This document shows, in pieces, positions 13,601 through 22,189 of a stretch of 32,205 nt of DNA (the first letter of the stretch is position 1; every line of letters begins with the position of its first letter). The notes under the pieces were generated by a model. The model searched no databases, was not told the origin of the DNA, and saw only the letters and a program-made list of their open reading frames with translations. Both the position numbers and the translations under genes were made by a program. Origin of the DNA: Oscillospiraceae bacterium (GTDB lineage Bacteria > Bacillota > Clostridia > UBA1381); contig JAFLUB010000033.1 in assembly GCA_022509025.1 (NCBI GenBank), positions 1-32,205 on the forward strand. The letters run 5' to 3'.

Positions 13601-13660
13601 AACACAGGGAGACGGTTCTATCATGTCAAACGACACAACAGAATCGTCCCCCTGTGCTTT
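13601..13660. repeat. REP-like palindromic element 2
   Basis: Arms CACAGGGAGACGGTTCT (13603-13619) and AGAATCGTCCCCCTGTG (13640-13656), with a T run just beyond. It lies between convergent genes and may add to termination. Confidence 0.75.
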
Positions 13661-13672
13661 TTTGTATTATTT

Positions 13673-15058
13673 TTAATCATTAAAAATTGACGGGTCTTTA
13701 CTATGCTTATAGAGTGACCAGTATTTTTTGCCGTCAATCTCTTTAAGCTTCAGAACAGCGTAAAAATGTTCCGGCACGGACATGAACCCGGCACTGTCAT
13801 AAGAGACGTTAAAATACTCTCCGTCGTAATCGATATTTGTCACAGTGGTTTCATTAGTCCAGCCCACTCCGCCGATAAACATATAATAATATCCGTCGTG
13901 CAGGTATATGTTCTCATCGGAAGAAAGTCTGTTACTTTCCATTTTTATAATATCATCTTCAGTACAATTGAAGATGTTTTCCAAAATCCAAACCACCTCG
14001 TCACGGCTGATTCTGATATAGCTGTCAAACCGTCCCTGAGGGTCTGATTTGTTTCCCTGCCAATTCTCCTGAGGCGCGTCAAACGGGTACAATTTTAAAT
14101 CCGCGCAGCGCGGCTCGCCTAATATGTTATCAAAAATACTTCTGTCTCCGGCAAGCGGATTACCGGAATCATATTCTACCGATTTCCATGCTTTATCCGC
14201 GCGGTACATATCCAGACATATGATAAAATCATTTAACGCGCTGATGTCCTGCGCGGTATACGGCGTATCTCCCGCAGCTTTTGCAGTTATTATAACCGTT
14301 CTTGTCTTATCATCCCAATCAACAGCGCAGTCCGCGCATTCTGAAATCGCGCGCACAGGAACAAGTATTCTGCCGTTACGGTTAACCGGCGGCGTGTCAC
14401 ACTCGTATGTACCGCCGCTATAAGTGATTATGTTATTATCTACAGTGACGGTTATTGTATTAGAGCCGTTTGACGCGACCGCGGTTTGCGTGTCTCCGTT
14501 CCAGTCAAGCGTGTATCCCAGAGCTTCAAAGATGGCGCGTATCGGAACCATGGTACGGTTATTTATCATAATCGGGGGCTGGTCGAAGTTCAGAGTTGAG
14601 CCGTTAAGCGTTACATATATGGGTTCTGAAACAGTACCCTGTGACGTATAATATTCGTTTAGCCAAAGTCCGTCAGAGGCGTATATTTTAAGATTAATCA
14701 CATTGTCCGAAAATGTAAGCTCATAGCTTATAGGGCTGGTCTTTTTCGAAGTATCGCCAAACGCGGTAGTGCCTTTTGCTGTCGCGGTATAGGGAGATGT
14801 GAAGGTCGCAGGCTCCGCCGTGTAAACTGTCGCGTGGCCTGAATGCGGGGCTTCAAAATCAAAGAGAACATATTCATCTGTGATTTCATGGATTTTTAGT
14901 CCATATCCCATCCATGTCCTTCCTTCAGGTTCCATCTGAATGAAATATTCACCCTCAAACCCGGACAAATACGGATTAGTCTGAGCGTTTGCGATTACGG
15001 GTATAAATATCGCTGATATTATGACTACCAGCAATGAGCCGATAATTCTTTTTTTCAT
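13673..15058 (-). CDS. Secreted stalk-domain (copper amine oxidase N-like) protein
   Basis: 461 residues. A signal peptide (MKKRIIGSLLVVIISAIFIPVIANA) has its predicted cleavage after residue 25. Residues about 30-140 form an unassigned beta-rich module. Residues about 148-260 are a pair of stalk repeats with the typical signature (PPIMINNRTMVPIRAIFEALG, DWNGDTQTAV, GRILVPVRAISE, VDWDDKTRTVIITA). Residues 265-461 are unassigned. Stalk domains fold as small beta units in clostridial cell-surface proteins and have no copper or oxidase role of their own. AAGGAGGAG precedes the start. It lies 14 nt downstream of the similarly built gene at 15073-17388, so the two are one operon. A secreted or surface role is likely; the activity is unknown. 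Confidence 0.85.
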   Translation of the reverse strand: MKKRIIGSLLVVIISAIFIPVIANAQTNPYLSGFEGEYFIQMEPEGRTWMGYGLKIHEITDEYVLFDFEAPHSGHATVYTAEPATFTSPYTATAKGTTAFGDTSKKTSPISYELTFSDNVINLKIYASDGLWLNEYYTSQGTVSEPIYVTLNGSTLNFDQPPIMINNRTMVPIRAIFEALGYTLDWNGDTQTAVASNGSNTITVTVDNNIITYSGGTYECDTPPVNRNGRILVPVRAISECADCAVDWDDKTRTVIITAKAAGDTPYTAQDISALNDFIICLDMYRADKAWKSVEYDSGNPLAGDRSIFDNILGEPRCADLKLYPFDAPQENWQGNKSDPQGRFDSYIRISRDEVVWILENIFNCTEDDIIKMESNRLSSDENIYLHDGYYYMFIGGVGWTNETTVTNIDYDGEYFNVSYDSAGFMSVPEHFYAVLKLKEIDGKKYWSLYKHSKDPSIFND

Positions 15059-15072
15059 TTTTCTCCTCCTTC

Positions 15073-17388
15073 TCAGCCGCCCATCCAGAATACAGCCTCA
15101 CAGATTTTCATGCCTTCCTGATATTTGGGGATAGGAATCCAGTCCTCTCTGCCGTCCAATGTACGGACATAAATATTTCCGTTCTCATCGTCATATAAAA
15201 TGGTGAAATAATCGCCTTTCTTGAGGAATGCATAGCTCTTATCGCAGCGGACGTAAATTTCGTCTTTAGTATCCACGGTTTTGTTCTGTGAAGTCCAATG
15301 ATTCAGCAGCAGACGCATATTTACTTCGTAATAATCCTGAACGTCCTGTACAAATTTGTTGCCTGATAACCGGTATGTTTTTTTCAATCCCCACATACCG
15401 CATGTTGCAGCACGGTACTGTTCGCCCAGGGACAGGCTGCCGTCATCATTCATGGTAATTCCGTCATAGCTCAGATTTTTCTTTCCGCCGCCGATTATCG
15501 GCTCTATCTGATATGCGGAGGTACCGTTATACTCAAACGCGGTTACATAAATTATCATATTTTCCCATTGTTCCGTGAACAGTATTTCAATATTATCATC
15601 ATCAGGATTCATATCAGCAAAATAAATTTCATGCGTATCGAAGCCGCCGTTTGTTTTCATTACTGTACCGTTTATTGTGTATTCATGGTCGGAAAATCCT
15701 ATGTTCTTCGATGTTATATGATATTCCCTGCCTTGGAATGTGGCGGTGGTATTAACAACTACATCATATTCATCGCTTGCAAAAACCTTCAGTAGTTCCG
15801 GCTTGTTTGCCACATGGATATAACCGCTGAAATTATCGGCAATATACTTATCTTTATCCTGTGACATAATATCATTTACGCTTTTTTCGTCGCCTATCAC
15901 GATAAGACCGTTATAATAATCAACATTCTTTCCGATTGCCTCGGCAAACGCGCGCAGCGGTACCATTGTCCTGTTCTCAATCACCTGCGCCGGCACGTCA
16001 ATATTCTTTTTTTCGCCGTTTACTGTTATATATGGCTTGTCAATATAAATTTTTACCTCGTTATTACCGACCGTTATCGCGGCAATTCCGTTTTTGCCGT
16101 CCCAGTCAAGCTTACCGTCAAACGCTTCGGTTATAAATCTGACGGGAACAAGTGTGCTGCCGTCTATGATTACGGGAACAACGCTGTGATTATCAGCGTC
16201 AATGTATCTGATTTCGCTATTTCTGTAAGCGGCGTAGCTGCCGACATATAATGTTAAAAGACTGCTTTTCTCATCATGAATCGGAGCCGCGGTCGGACTG
16301 ACATCTGCAACAGTCTCTGAAGTTTTTATTATAACTGTTTTTGTTTCGCCGTTCCATGTGACCTCAGCGTCAAATGCCTCGGCAACAACTCTTACAGGCA
16401 CATACGTTGTGTCGCCAAATATACCCGGGGACACATCAATTTCTATTGTCTTTCCGTTCACGTACATAATATTCCTGCCCATCTTAAGCTGAACGGTAAG
16501 CTTATCATTCTTTGCGATTACCTCCTGCGAGTCTTTGTACCATGTGACAGTCGCGCCGAGAGCCTCAAAGATTGCCCGCATAGGAACAAGAATACGTCCG
16601 TCCAGCATAATCGGGTTATTGTCAAAGCTCATTATATCTCCGTTTAATTCGACCTTTATCGGCTCGTCCTCAGGCAGGTCGTCCGCCGGCTCCTGCGCTT
16701 CGGGCGCGATATAGGGCGCGGTCCAGTCCCACAAATTTCCGCTGCTGTAATGAGTGTTCGAGAAATACGTTCCGATACCTATGTATTCATAGCCTTCGGG
16801 ATATTGCGGTTCTTTATAGCTGTCGCTTTCCTGGCGGAGCAGCGCAGTGGATTTCAAAATCCCGCTGTTTTTATCAAATGTAAGCTCGGAAAATGTTCTG
16901 GACGGGTAATCAAGCGCGCCGTAGTTACAGGCGTCATTCGTGATGAATGAAACCTGACCTGTGCTGATATTACGCGCCGCAAACTGCCAGCGGTCAGCCG
17001 TGAAATCGCCAGCTTTCCGTTCCTTGTACGCGGGCAGCAACCCCAGATGATATTCCGTATCAATTGTGCCCTGCACTACAGCGCCGTTTTTTATATAATA
17101 GATTTCCTCATATTCGGGCGATGTGCTGTATTCACCTTCAAAACGTCTGCATTGAGTGTGATACAACTCCGGCACTCCGTCAAAGTCAATATCCTGTAAT
17201 GTGAAGAACAGATTATCTGGATTTTCATAATCCGGATAAGCAAGCCTTCTCTGACCGACGTCATATTCACTCCTGATTTCTTCTATTTTGTCGGCATACA
17301 ATGCTTCCCAATCATTCGCCGCATATGCCGGAATGCAGGGAACAATCACTGACGCGGCTATTAAAAGACAGGTAATTCGTTTTTTCAT
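15073..17388 (-). CDS. Large secreted protein with several stalk repeats and SH3-like end
   Basis: 771 residues. The signal peptide (MKKRITCLLIAASVIVPCIPAYAA) is followed by a module of about 220 residues containing a FTLQDIDFDGVPELY segment, which resembles a calcium-binding FG-GAP-like loop. Stalk repeats occupy about 243-350 (NNPIMLDGRILVPMRAIFEA and TTYVPVRVVAEAFDAEVTW) and about 373-500 (DGSTLVPVRFITEAFDGKL, ENRTMVPLRAFAEAIGK). The last part (about 500-771) is unassigned, except that the end (EIYVRCDKSYAFLKKGD through REDWIPI) looks SH3-like and may bind peptidoglycan. Site AAAGGAG precedes the start. It is the first gene of the operon with 13673-15058. Both appear to be extracellular scaffolding or binding proteins; the substrate is unknown. 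Confidence 0.85.
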   Translation of the reverse strand: MKKRITCLLIAASVIVPCIPAYAANDWEALYADKIEEIRSEYDVGQRRLAYPDYENPDNLFFTLQDIDFDGVPELYHTQCRRFEGEYSTSPEYEEIYYIKNGAVVQGTIDTEYHLGLLPAYKERKAGDFTADRWQFAARNISTGQVSFITNDACNYGALDYPSRTFSELTFDKNSGILKSTALLRQESDSYKEPQYPEGYEYIGIGTYFSNTHYSSGNLWDWTAPYIAPEAQEPADDLPEDEPIKVELNGDIMSFDNNPIMLDGRILVPMRAIFEALGATVTWYKDSQEVIAKNDKLTVQLKMGRNIMYVNGKTIEIDVSPGIFGDTTYVPVRVVAEAFDAEVTWNGETKTVIIKTSETVADVSPTAAPIHDEKSSLLTLYVGSYAAYRNSEIRYIDADNHSVVPVIIDGSTLVPVRFITEAFDGKLDWDGKNGIAAITVGNNEVKIYIDKPYITVNGEKKNIDVPAQVIENRTMVPLRAFAEAIGKNVDYYNGLIVIGDEKSVNDIMSQDKDKYIADNFSGYIHVANKPELLKVFASDEYDVVVNTTATFQGREYHITSKNIGFSDHEYTINGTVMKTNGGFDTHEIYFADMNPDDDNIEILFTEQWENMIIYVTAFEYNGTSAYQIEPIIGGGKKNLSYDGITMNDDGSLSLGEQYRAATCGMWGLKKTYRLSGNKFVQDVQDYYEVNMRLLLNHWTSQNKTVDTKDEIYVRCDKSYAFLKKGDYFTILYDDENGNIYVRTLDGREDWIPIPKYQEGMKICEAVFWMGG

Positions 17389-17450
17389 ATTAACAGTCTC
17401 CTTTCAATTATTTATGCTGATTTTCAGATTAAACATCGTAGGTTTTGTGA

Positions 17451-17489
17451 TATTTACAATAATACCACAATTTTATGATATTGTAAATA
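17451..17489. promoter_or_regulatory. Inverted repeat between divergent operons
   Basis: TATTTACAATA (17451-17461) and TATTGTAAATA (17479-17489) are perfect 11-bp inverted arms separated by 17 bp. They lie about 65 bp upstream of the minus-strand stalk operon. A regulator binding site is likely, its ligand unknown. Confidence 0.5.
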
Positions 17490-17517
17490 CGCTGTGATTT
17501 ATCTGTGAAATGAATCA

Positions 17518-17546
17518 TTGACGAACGGAAGGAAGTAAGCTATAAT
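17518..17546 (+). promoter_or_regulatory. Strong sigma-A promoter reading into the hairpin array
   Basis: TTGACG (17518-17523), 17 bp, TATAAT (17541-17546). The -10 and following bases (TATAATAACCTTAGGGTGT) recur exactly at 17639-17657. Confidence 0.65.
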
Positions 17547-17657
17547 AACCTTAGGGTGTTACCAAAGGCAGAGCCTTTGACACCCTTAAGAACATTGAAT
17601 CATAACGCTGCGCACACGTTGCGTGCTTGCAGTTATGATATAATAACCTTAGGGTGT
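17541..17657 (+). repeat. 19-bp direct repeat with hairpins between
   Basis: TATAATAACCTTAGGGTGT occurs at 17541-17559 and 17639-17657, 98 bp apart. After the first copy, CTTAGGGTGT pairs with ACACCCTTAAG around an inner CAAAGGC-AGA-GCCTTTG hairpin. Between the copies, ATCATAAC pairs with GTTATGAT. Confidence 0.7.
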
Positions 17658-17660
17658 GTA

Positions 17661-17955
17661 GTATTCGCACAGCGAATACGCAAGTATACGAGTCAAGCAA
17701 ACGCCAGGATAAGCAACTTCACGAAGTGAAGTTTGCGACACTATACGAGCGCGCCGGTGTGACGTCATGAAGCGAAGCGGAGTGACAAGGCAACGAAGTT
17801 GCCGCAACAAGGAGGCGCATAGGCGATGTATAGTCTGACCGAAGGTCAGCCAAAAGAATACAGAGTATCGAAGTATACTTATCACGCAGCAAAATATTTT
17901 CCAGTTTGCGACAATGCGGAGCATTGTGACGAAGTATACCGGCACGGAGTGCCGG
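17661..17955 (+). repeat. Array of triloop hairpins, dispersed repeat copy 1
   Basis: Perfect stems around three-base loops: GTATTCGC-ACA-GCGAATAC (17661-17679), AACTTCAC-GAA-GTGAAGTT (17715-17733), GGCAAC-GAA-GTTGCC (17789-17803), CTGACC-GAA-GGTCAG (17835-17849), ACAATGC-GGA-GCATTGT (17911-17927) and CCGGCAC-GGA-GTGCCGG (17939-17955). The block from GCGACACTATACGAGCGCGC to GGCGATGTATAG (about 17735-17832) is nearly identical to about 28967-29063. Confidence 0.8.
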
Positions 17956-18108
17956 AAAATAGGTAAGGAGTATTGCGGACACGCACACGCAGACAAATTA
18001 AAATTTGTCAGTTAGCGGTATTGGTTGCCGCTCATTGCCTATGCACATCCGCACACGCAGATAAATTTCAATTTTCGGGTAAGCTGACTGACGGTTGGAG
18101 GAAGTAAT

Positions 18109-19479
18109 ATGAAAAAATTCATATTCTTTATTTTGAGTATATCAATTATGCTGTTGATACAGGTGACGGTGTCTGCTGAGTACATTGTGAAGCTGAAGTC
18201 CGATATACGGCTTATGAACGCTGAAGAGGAGATAAAAGGCTTAACCTTAGCCGTGCCTGCGCTGGGACTGTACACGGCGGACAATATTACGGATATAGAC
18301 CCGGCTCTTATTGAATTTGCGGAAGAAAACACAGAGGTTGTGTTATTCGATTCGTACGATTACAGCCATGCTTCAGAGCGTTGGGAGCATACCTTGACCG
18401 GCGTCAGGAGTATGTGGGATACCGGCGTATACGGCAGCGGTGTGCGCGTGGGTGTTATAGACTCGGGCTGTAACAGCCACGAGGCGCTATCCGGTAATCT
18501 GCAAACCGGCGCAAATTTTATAGATGAAAGCGGTGACACCATCGACAACATAGGACATGGCACATCCGTCTGCGGCGTGATTGCCGCGCGCTATGAATCC
18601 GGCAGCGCTATCGGCGCGGCGCATAAAACAGAGATTATACCTATAAAATTTATTGACGTTAATAAGAACGGAAAAACAATCGGCGGAACGATTATGAGCC
18701 TCGCAAAATCAATGATATCGGCGGTTGATGATTTTCAGTGTGATATTATAAACATGAGCTGCGGCTCGGCATCAGGCTCTGCGGCGCTTAAAGAGGCTGT
18801 GGACTATGCCGCTTCAAAAGGAGTTATAATGGTCGCAGCCGCGGGGAATGACGGAAATACACAGTACAACTATCCCGCCGCTTATGAAAACGTGATAGGA
18901 GTGGGTTCCGTAGGCGCGGAAAAGAAAAGGTCGTCATTTTCAAATGTAAACGACAGCGTGTTTGTTACGGCGCCGGGGGAAAAGGTGAATGTTCTTGCCG
19001 GTACCGATAAATACGGTCAGAACAGCGGCACATCATTTTCCGCGCCGTATGTGAGCGGAGTTATCGCGCTTATGCGTGAAATCAGACCGGAAATCACACT
19101 ATCGGAGGTCAGGAATATTATCTCAGAAACCGCCGAGGATTTAGGCAGTAACGGCTATGACAATTATTTCGGGCACGGGCTTATCCGCGCTGACGCTATC
19201 GCGGATTATATGCTCGGCGAAAGTGATTATTTCACGTCCGGTATTGATTTATGCCCCGAAGATGATTTTTATGAGATACGGCTAAGAGTCCGCGACGGTG
19301 TGAAAACTCCGGTATGTCTTTTTGCCGGATATGAGGAAGGGAAGCTTGGACAGATAAGCGCAGATAAACAGTATATAGATGATAATATTTTTATGGTGCG
19401 CATGAAAAAAACAGACGGGGAAGAGGTTAAAGGTATCATATGGGAGTCCTTTGATACCATGAAGCCGATTGAATTCTGA
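18109..19479 (+). CDS. Secreted subtilisin-like serine protease (S8)
   Basis: 456 residues. A signal peptide (about 1-24, ending VTVSA) is followed by a propeptide-like region to about residue 95, and then the peptidase domain. The full triad is present: D118 in GVIDSGCN, H150 in GHGTSVCG, and S309 in GTSFSAPYVSG. The oxyanion-hole Asn is in AAAGNDGN. A tail of about 85 residues after the catalytic domain is beta-rich and unassigned. TTGGAGGAAG precedes the ATG. The protease is exported and should degrade proteins or process surface proteins; its neighbours on both sides are secreted stalk-domain proteins, which are possible substrates. No anchor (LPXTG, SLH) is seen, so it is probably released. 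Confidence 0.93.
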   Translation: MKKFIFFILSISIMLLIQVTVSAEYIVKLKSDIRLMNAEEEIKGLTLAVPALGLYTADNITDIDPALIEFAEENTEVVLFDSYDYSHASERWEHTLTGVRSMWDTGVYGSGVRVGVIDSGCNSHEALSGNLQTGANFIDESGDTIDNIGHGTSVCGVIAARYESGSAIGAAHKTEIIPIKFIDVNKNGKTIGGTIMSLAKSMISAVDDFQCDIINMSCGSASGSAALKEAVDYAASKGVIMVAAAGNDGNTQYNYPAAYENVIGVGSVGAEKKRSSFSNVNDSVFVTAPGEKVNVLAGTDKYGQNSGTSFSAPYVSGVIALMREIRPEITLSEVRNIISETAEDLGSNGYDNYFGHGLIRADAIADYMLGESDYFTSGIDLCPEDDFYEIRLRVRDGVKTPVCLFAGYEEGKLGQISADKQYIDDNIFMVRMKKTDGEEVKGIIWESFDTMKPIEF

Positions 19480-19509
19480 TTTCTGCCGTGACATCTATTT
19501 AACGCTTCA

Positions 19510-19569
19510 TGACAGGGGGGCAGTTCTCCTGTCACAGGCATATGACAGAGAGAACCGTCCCCGCTGTCA
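19510..19569. repeat. REP-like palindromic element 3
   Basis: Outer arms TGACAGGGGGGCAGTTCTC (19510-19528) and GAGAACCGTCCCCGCTGTCA (19550-19569). Inner tags CTGTCA and TGACAG repeat the outer tag, so each half is TGACAG-core-CTGTCA. It separates the protease from the next gene. Confidence 0.75.
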
Positions 19570-19614
19570 CAGTGTTTTACTTACACTATAAATCTTAAGA
19601 ACAGGAGAAAAGTT

Positions 19615-22158
19615 ATGCAAAAAAGAATTTTCGTACTACTGTTGACGACTATAATGATTACTATGATGTCTTCAATACAGGTCAATGCCGCTTATGTGGG
19701 GGAAAATGAAATATCCTCACTGGGCGCCTGCGTTATGGATTACGAAACGGGCGAGATACTTTATGAATACAATGGTAACACCCCGCGCGTACCAGCGAGT
19801 ATGACGAAAATAATGAATATATACTGTGTGTATGAGGCGCTCAAAAACGGAGAGATAAGTCTTGACACTGTTGTGCCGATTAGTCAGAGTGTGTATGACA
19901 AATCGCGCGATCCGCTGTATCAGAGCGTTTTGCCGCTCTACTATGACGAAACGTACACTGTGGATGAAATGATAGACGCTGCGGTTGTGTATTCCGCTTC
20001 GGGTGCGGCGGTCGCGCTCGGAGAGCTTGTCGGAGGGGGCAGCGAGGCGGCATTTGTGGAGCGTATGAATAAAATGGTCGCCCGAATGGGTATTGACGCG
20101 TATTACTACGACAGCTGCGGTATTGCCGATAATGAGATTTCGCCGATAGGTATGGCTACTCTTGCGCGAAACATAATCAAAGACTATCCCGACATACTTA
20201 AAAGAAGCGCAAAAGACTCAATCAATTTTCACGGCAATACATACAAAACGACAAATCATTTGCTTGACACTTACTATTATCCGGGCGCTGACGGACTCAA
20301 AACCGGAACGACAACAGCGGCGGGGTATTGCTTCTGCGGTACAGCTGTACGCAACGGACGCAGAATAATTTCAGTTACAATGAGGTCCTCTTCCACAGGA
20401 CAGAGGTTTATTGATACCGCCGCGCTTCTCGACTACGGCTTTTCGGTGGTGAATGACAGAGAAAGAAATATTTATTACACCGATATGCGCACTTTTGTAA
20501 ACGGCAAAGAGGTTCCGACGTTCGCTTATAACGGTACCGATTTTCATGCCGTGGTTATCGCAGAGGATTTAGTCAACTACGGATTTGACGTGACATATGA
20601 CGAGAAAAACAGAAGCCTGAATATCAGATACAACAAGGACAAGCAGATAAATCCCATGTCTATTGGCAAATACAGAGGAAAAAATAATCAGAAACTACGC
20701 TCAATAGTGGACAGTGATATCAAGGTTGTGATTGATGACGGAATAACCCGTCACACACTATCGGATATATATGATGTAGACGGATATGTGTGCATATCGG
20801 TTGACGAATTTCAGCCCATATACGATTTCTCATGGAATCAGACTGAAAATGCGGCGCATATAAATGTGAAGGATAAAACACCGGTTACTACTCGCGCGCC
20901 GGAATCCGACAAAGAACAGATGAGCAAAGCGGAGCTTGAAGCCGCTCTGACCTCCAAAAGCGCGTACATAATGGACTATGAAACCGGAGATGAAATATAC
21001 GCTCTTGATGCCGACACGCAGAAGCCTGTCGCTTCAATTGCGAAAATGATGTCGGTATACGTCCTGCTTGACGCGGTGAAGAGGGGTGAAATAAGTCTTG
21101 ACACAAAAGTACCTATAAGCAAAAATGTGTATAAATTGTCGAGAGACGAAAATTACAAGATGATGGTAAATCTTGAGTATGACGAGGAATACACGCTTGA
21201 TGAAATGATTGATATGATTGTTATCGACTCGGCGGCGGCATGCGTGACAGCCGCGGCGGAATTGTTATGCGGCAATGAGTGCGATTTTGCAAAGCGCATG
21301 AATGCAAAGGCGAAGGAAATCGGTATAGACTCCGTATTCCACAACGGCACGGGAGTATGTCAGAACCCTGACACGGACGATGAGGAAAATCTTATGTCGG
21401 CAAAAGAAGTCGCTATAATGACGCGGCGCATGATACAGGATTATCCCGAGGTGCTGGAGAGAACAAAATGCGCGTCGGTGGAATTTCACGGGAACACGTA
21501 CTACAACCTGAACAAGCTGTTCACCGACTACTATTACGAGGGCGCGGACGGGTTCAAAAACGGAATGACTGACGCGTCCGGCTACTGCATGTGCGGTACA
21601 GCGGAAATAGACGGTAAGCGCGTTATAACGGTCACGCTGCCGTCAAACTCCAACGAGGCGCGGTTTACCGACACGATAGCTATGTTTGACTATGGATTCT
21701 CTAAGCTCGGCATCGACACATCAGGCGCGGCGGCAGGTAAGAATGAGCCGGTATTTAATGATTCGGATGAAATAAAAATCAACATTGACGGGAATTATGA
21801 GATGGTTTTCCCTGACCAGCAGCCGGTGATATTAAACGGCAGGGCTATGGTTCCTATAAGGGCGCTTATGGAGACGCTCGAAAAAAAGGTCGAGTGGAAC
21901 GCTGAGAAAATGCAGACAGTTATAAGCGATGATACAACAAAGGTTTATCTCACAACAGGCAGCAATGTGATGATTAAGGAGGTTAAAAATCCTCTTAGCG
22001 GTAAAGTTACAACTGAGGAAATCACGCTCGATGCTGCTCCCGTGGAGATAGTGAACAGAACGTGTCTGCCGGTAAGAGCGGTCGTTGAGGCGTTCGGCGC
22101 GGCGGTAATATGGGAGCAGGAGACAAGCACGATACTCATTATTGCAGGCGTGTGCTGA
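19615..22158 (+). CDS. Secreted protein with two tandem S11 D,D-carboxypeptidase domains and stalk domains
   Basis: 847 residues; signal peptide about 1-25 (ending IQVNA). Domain 1 (about 30-280) has SxxK at S62-K65 (SMTK) and KTG at 229-231, but the middle SxN motif reads SAS. Then comes a stalk-like module (about 285-425). Domain 2 (about 435-700) keeps SxxK at S474-K477 (SIAK), but KTG has become KNG (648-650) and SxN reads SAA. The C-terminus (about 715-847) is another stalk pair. S11 enzymes such as PBP5/DacF trim the terminal D-Ala from peptidoglycan stem peptides and normally carry one catalytic domain in about 400 residues. This is a duplication, with domain 2 probably weak or purely peptidoglycan-binding. 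AGGAGAAA precedes the start; the MATE gene follows after 31 nt. Confidence 0.85.
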   Translation: MQKRIFVLLLTTIMITMMSSIQVNAAYVGENEISSLGACVMDYETGEILYEYNGNTPRVPASMTKIMNIYCVYEALKNGEISLDTVVPISQSVYDKSRDPLYQSVLPLYYDETYTVDEMIDAAVVYSASGAAVALGELVGGGSEAAFVERMNKMVARMGIDAYYYDSCGIADNEISPIGMATLARNIIKDYPDILKRSAKDSINFHGNTYKTTNHLLDTYYYPGADGLKTGTTTAAGYCFCGTAVRNGRRIISVTMRSSSTGQRFIDTAALLDYGFSVVNDRERNIYYTDMRTFVNGKEVPTFAYNGTDFHAVVIAEDLVNYGFDVTYDEKNRSLNIRYNKDKQINPMSIGKYRGKNNQKLRSIVDSDIKVVIDDGITRHTLSDIYDVDGYVCISVDEFQPIYDFSWNQTENAAHINVKDKTPVTTRAPESDKEQMSKAELEAALTSKSAYIMDYETGDEIYALDADTQKPVASIAKMMSVYVLLDAVKRGEISLDTKVPISKNVYKLSRDENYKMMVNLEYDEEYTLDEMIDMIVIDSAAACVTAAAELLCGNECDFAKRMNAKAKEIGIDSVFHNGTGVCQNPDTDDEENLMSAKEVAIMTRRMIQDYPEVLERTKCASVEFHGNTYYNLNKLFTDYYYEGADGFKNGMTDASGYCMCGTAEIDGKRVITVTLPSNSNEARFTDTIAMFDYGFSKLGIDTSGAAAGKNEPVFNDSDEIKINIDGNYEMVFPDQQPVILNGRAMVPIRALMETLEKKVEWNAEKMQTVISDDTTKVYLTTGSNVMIKEVKNPLSGKVTTEEITLDAAPVEIVNRTCLPVRAVVEAFGAAVIWEQETSTILIIAGVC

Positions 22159-22189
22159 TTGGTGATAAAATAAATGATGGTGAACACAT

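Larger units (their letters stand above)
17389..18108. other. 720-bp gene-free region: divergent promoters and hairpin array
   Basis: No credible gene. In order it holds an inverted repeat between the divergent units, a consensus promoter (17518-17546), a 40-nt hairpin (17550-17590), the TATAATAACC repeat, a dense array of triloop hairpins (17661-17955), and an AT-rich palindrome before the protease. If the promoter serves the protease, its mRNA has a leader of about 555 nt. Confidence 0.65.

Noticed and set aside
14124-14651. Plus-strand frames of 75-99 codons
   Set aside because: Antisense to the stalk domains of the minus-strand secreted protein, which has a signal peptide and a perfect ribosome site.
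17661-17955. CRISPR array
   Set aside because: The repeated units are hairpins of differing sequence and spacing, not identical repeats with uniform spacers, and no cas genes are present.
17649-17996. Minus-strand frames of 89-115 codons in the hairpin array, with a lookalike at 28869-29320
   Set aside because: The similarity between them comes from the shared repeat DNA. No ribosome site or domain; spurious proteins of this kind are common in repeats.
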